A DNA stretch of 5,644 nt from Candidatus Acetothermia bacterium (GTDB lineage: Bacteria; Bipolaricaulota; Bipolaricaulia; Bipolaricaulales; Bipolaricaulaceae). The notes below the pieces were generated by a model that saw only the letters and a list, made by a program, of their open reading frames with translations, had not been told where the DNA came from and ran no database searches. Each line of letters starts with the position of its first letter. The first letter of the stretch is position 1. Below, one piece after another: positions 5,312-5,644 of this stretch. The stretch is from contig PUMC01000093.1 in NCBI GenBank assembly GCA_003552425.1, positions 1 to 5,644 of the forward strand, given 5' to 3'. The position numbers and the translations under genes were made by a program.

Positions 5312-5644
5312 GTGACGGAACGGCGTCGAGCCGCAATGCTGCTCACGGATATGGTGGGGTACACGGCCCTTACGCGTAGGGACGGCCCGCTCGCGTTGGA
5401 ACTCCTTGAAGAAAGCCGTGCGCTGATCCGGGCGCAGCTGCGCGCTCATGGCGGCGTTGAGGTCAAGACCATCGGCGATGCCGTGCTGGCTGAGTTCGCG
5501 TGCGTGGACGACGCGGTAGACAGTGCCATCGCCATCCAACAGAGTCTGCAGGCCCGCAACATGAAGGCACCCCCCGCCCACGCCGTGCACCTCCGGATCG
5601 GTGTTCACCTCGACACCATTGTTCACAGGGACGGCGATGTCTAC
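5312..5644 (+). CDS. Class III adenylate/guanylate cyclase, N-terminal part (runs off the window)
   Basis: This is a nucleotidyl cyclase catalytic domain that would make cAMP (or cGMP) from ATP (or GTP); 111 codons are visible and the frame is still open at the window end. The protein starts almost directly with the catalytic domain: MLLTDMVGYTALT (9-21) carries the first metal Asp at 13, and GGVEVKTIGDAVLAEF (47-62) carries the substrate-selecting Lys52 and the second metal Asp56. The 43-residue spacing between the two Asp residues is normal for the family, and the KTIGD wording with Lys favours ATP as substrate. RIGVHLDTIVHRDGDVY (95-111) is the strand preceding the dimer-interface and transition-state motif. 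The second base-selecting residue and the Asn/Arg pair lie beyond the edge. There is no N-terminal sensor or membrane segment. Family relatives with the catalytic domain first often carry ATPase, TPR or TolB-like regions behind it, but that cannot be seen here. GTG is used as start after GAGGAGGAG. The gene diverges from the MFS gene, with 178 bases between them. Confidence 0.9.
   Translation, partial: MTERRRAAMLLTDMVGYTALTRRDGPLALELLEESRALIRAQLRAHGGVEVKTIGDAVLAEFACVDDAVDSAIAIQQSLQARNMKAPPAHAVHLRIGVHLDTIVHRDGDVY

Noticed and set aside
5186..5626. Minus-strand open frame across the divergent region and cyclase start
   Set aside because: It is antisense to the cyclase metal-binding and KTIGD motifs, with no domain in its translation, and would cover the promoter region.
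2..5644. Defence island, mobile element or CRISPR
   Set aside because: No transposase, integrase, nuclease, toxin-antitoxin pair, terminal repeats or spaced direct repeats were found. A lone helicase is not enough to call a defence system.

Overview
The window is a 5.6 kb piece of a GC-rich bacterial chromosome (about 60-65% G+C by eye). Four complete genes and the start of a fifth fill it densely. Strong purine-rich ribosome binding sites (AAGGAGGTG, GAGGAGGAG), GTG starts and short intergenic gaps fit a high-GC bacterium, possibly a GC-rich Firmicutes or related lineage. The sequence alone does not fix the taxon. No transposase, integrase, CRISPR array, rRNA or tRNA was seen.

Layout, left to right. 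(1) A superfamily 1 UvrD/FBH1-like DNA helicase of 573 residues runs on the plus strand (24-1745). All main helicase motifs are visible, followed by a C-terminal SH3/Tudor-like segment. (2) It converges on a minus-strand DASS/SLC13-type membrane transporter (1742-3016). The two genes overlap by four bases at a CTAG palindrome that gives a TAG stop on both strands. (3) Upstream of the transporter, also on minus, is a small WrbA-like flavodoxin-fold flavoprotein (3174-3656). The gap of 157 bases could hold a promoter, so the two may or may not be one operon. (4) A 238-base gap (3657-3894) contains a perfect 12-bp GC-rich hairpin, a promoter-like region for the flavodoxin gene, and a small palindrome. 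(5) A 12-TM MFS efflux-type transporter lies on minus (3895-5133). It has an almost consensus -10 box immediately before its likely ATG, which suggests a nearly leaderless mRNA. (6) Diverging from it on plus, a class III adenylate cyclase starts at GTG 5312 and runs off the window end. Its first metal Asp, the substrate-specifying Lys and the second metal Asp are all present.

How they may work together: there is no obvious single pathway. The minus-strand genes are a flavoprotein and two transporters, which would suit detoxification or metabolite exchange, but their substrates cannot be read from the sequence. The divergent MFS/cyclase intergenic region carries two abutting palindromes over a promoter-like element and is the best place to look for local regulation. 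I found no convincing new defence or mobile system. The most checkable oddities are the shared stop codons, the intergenic hairpin with its paired repeats, the leaderless MFS start, and the operator-like palindromes.
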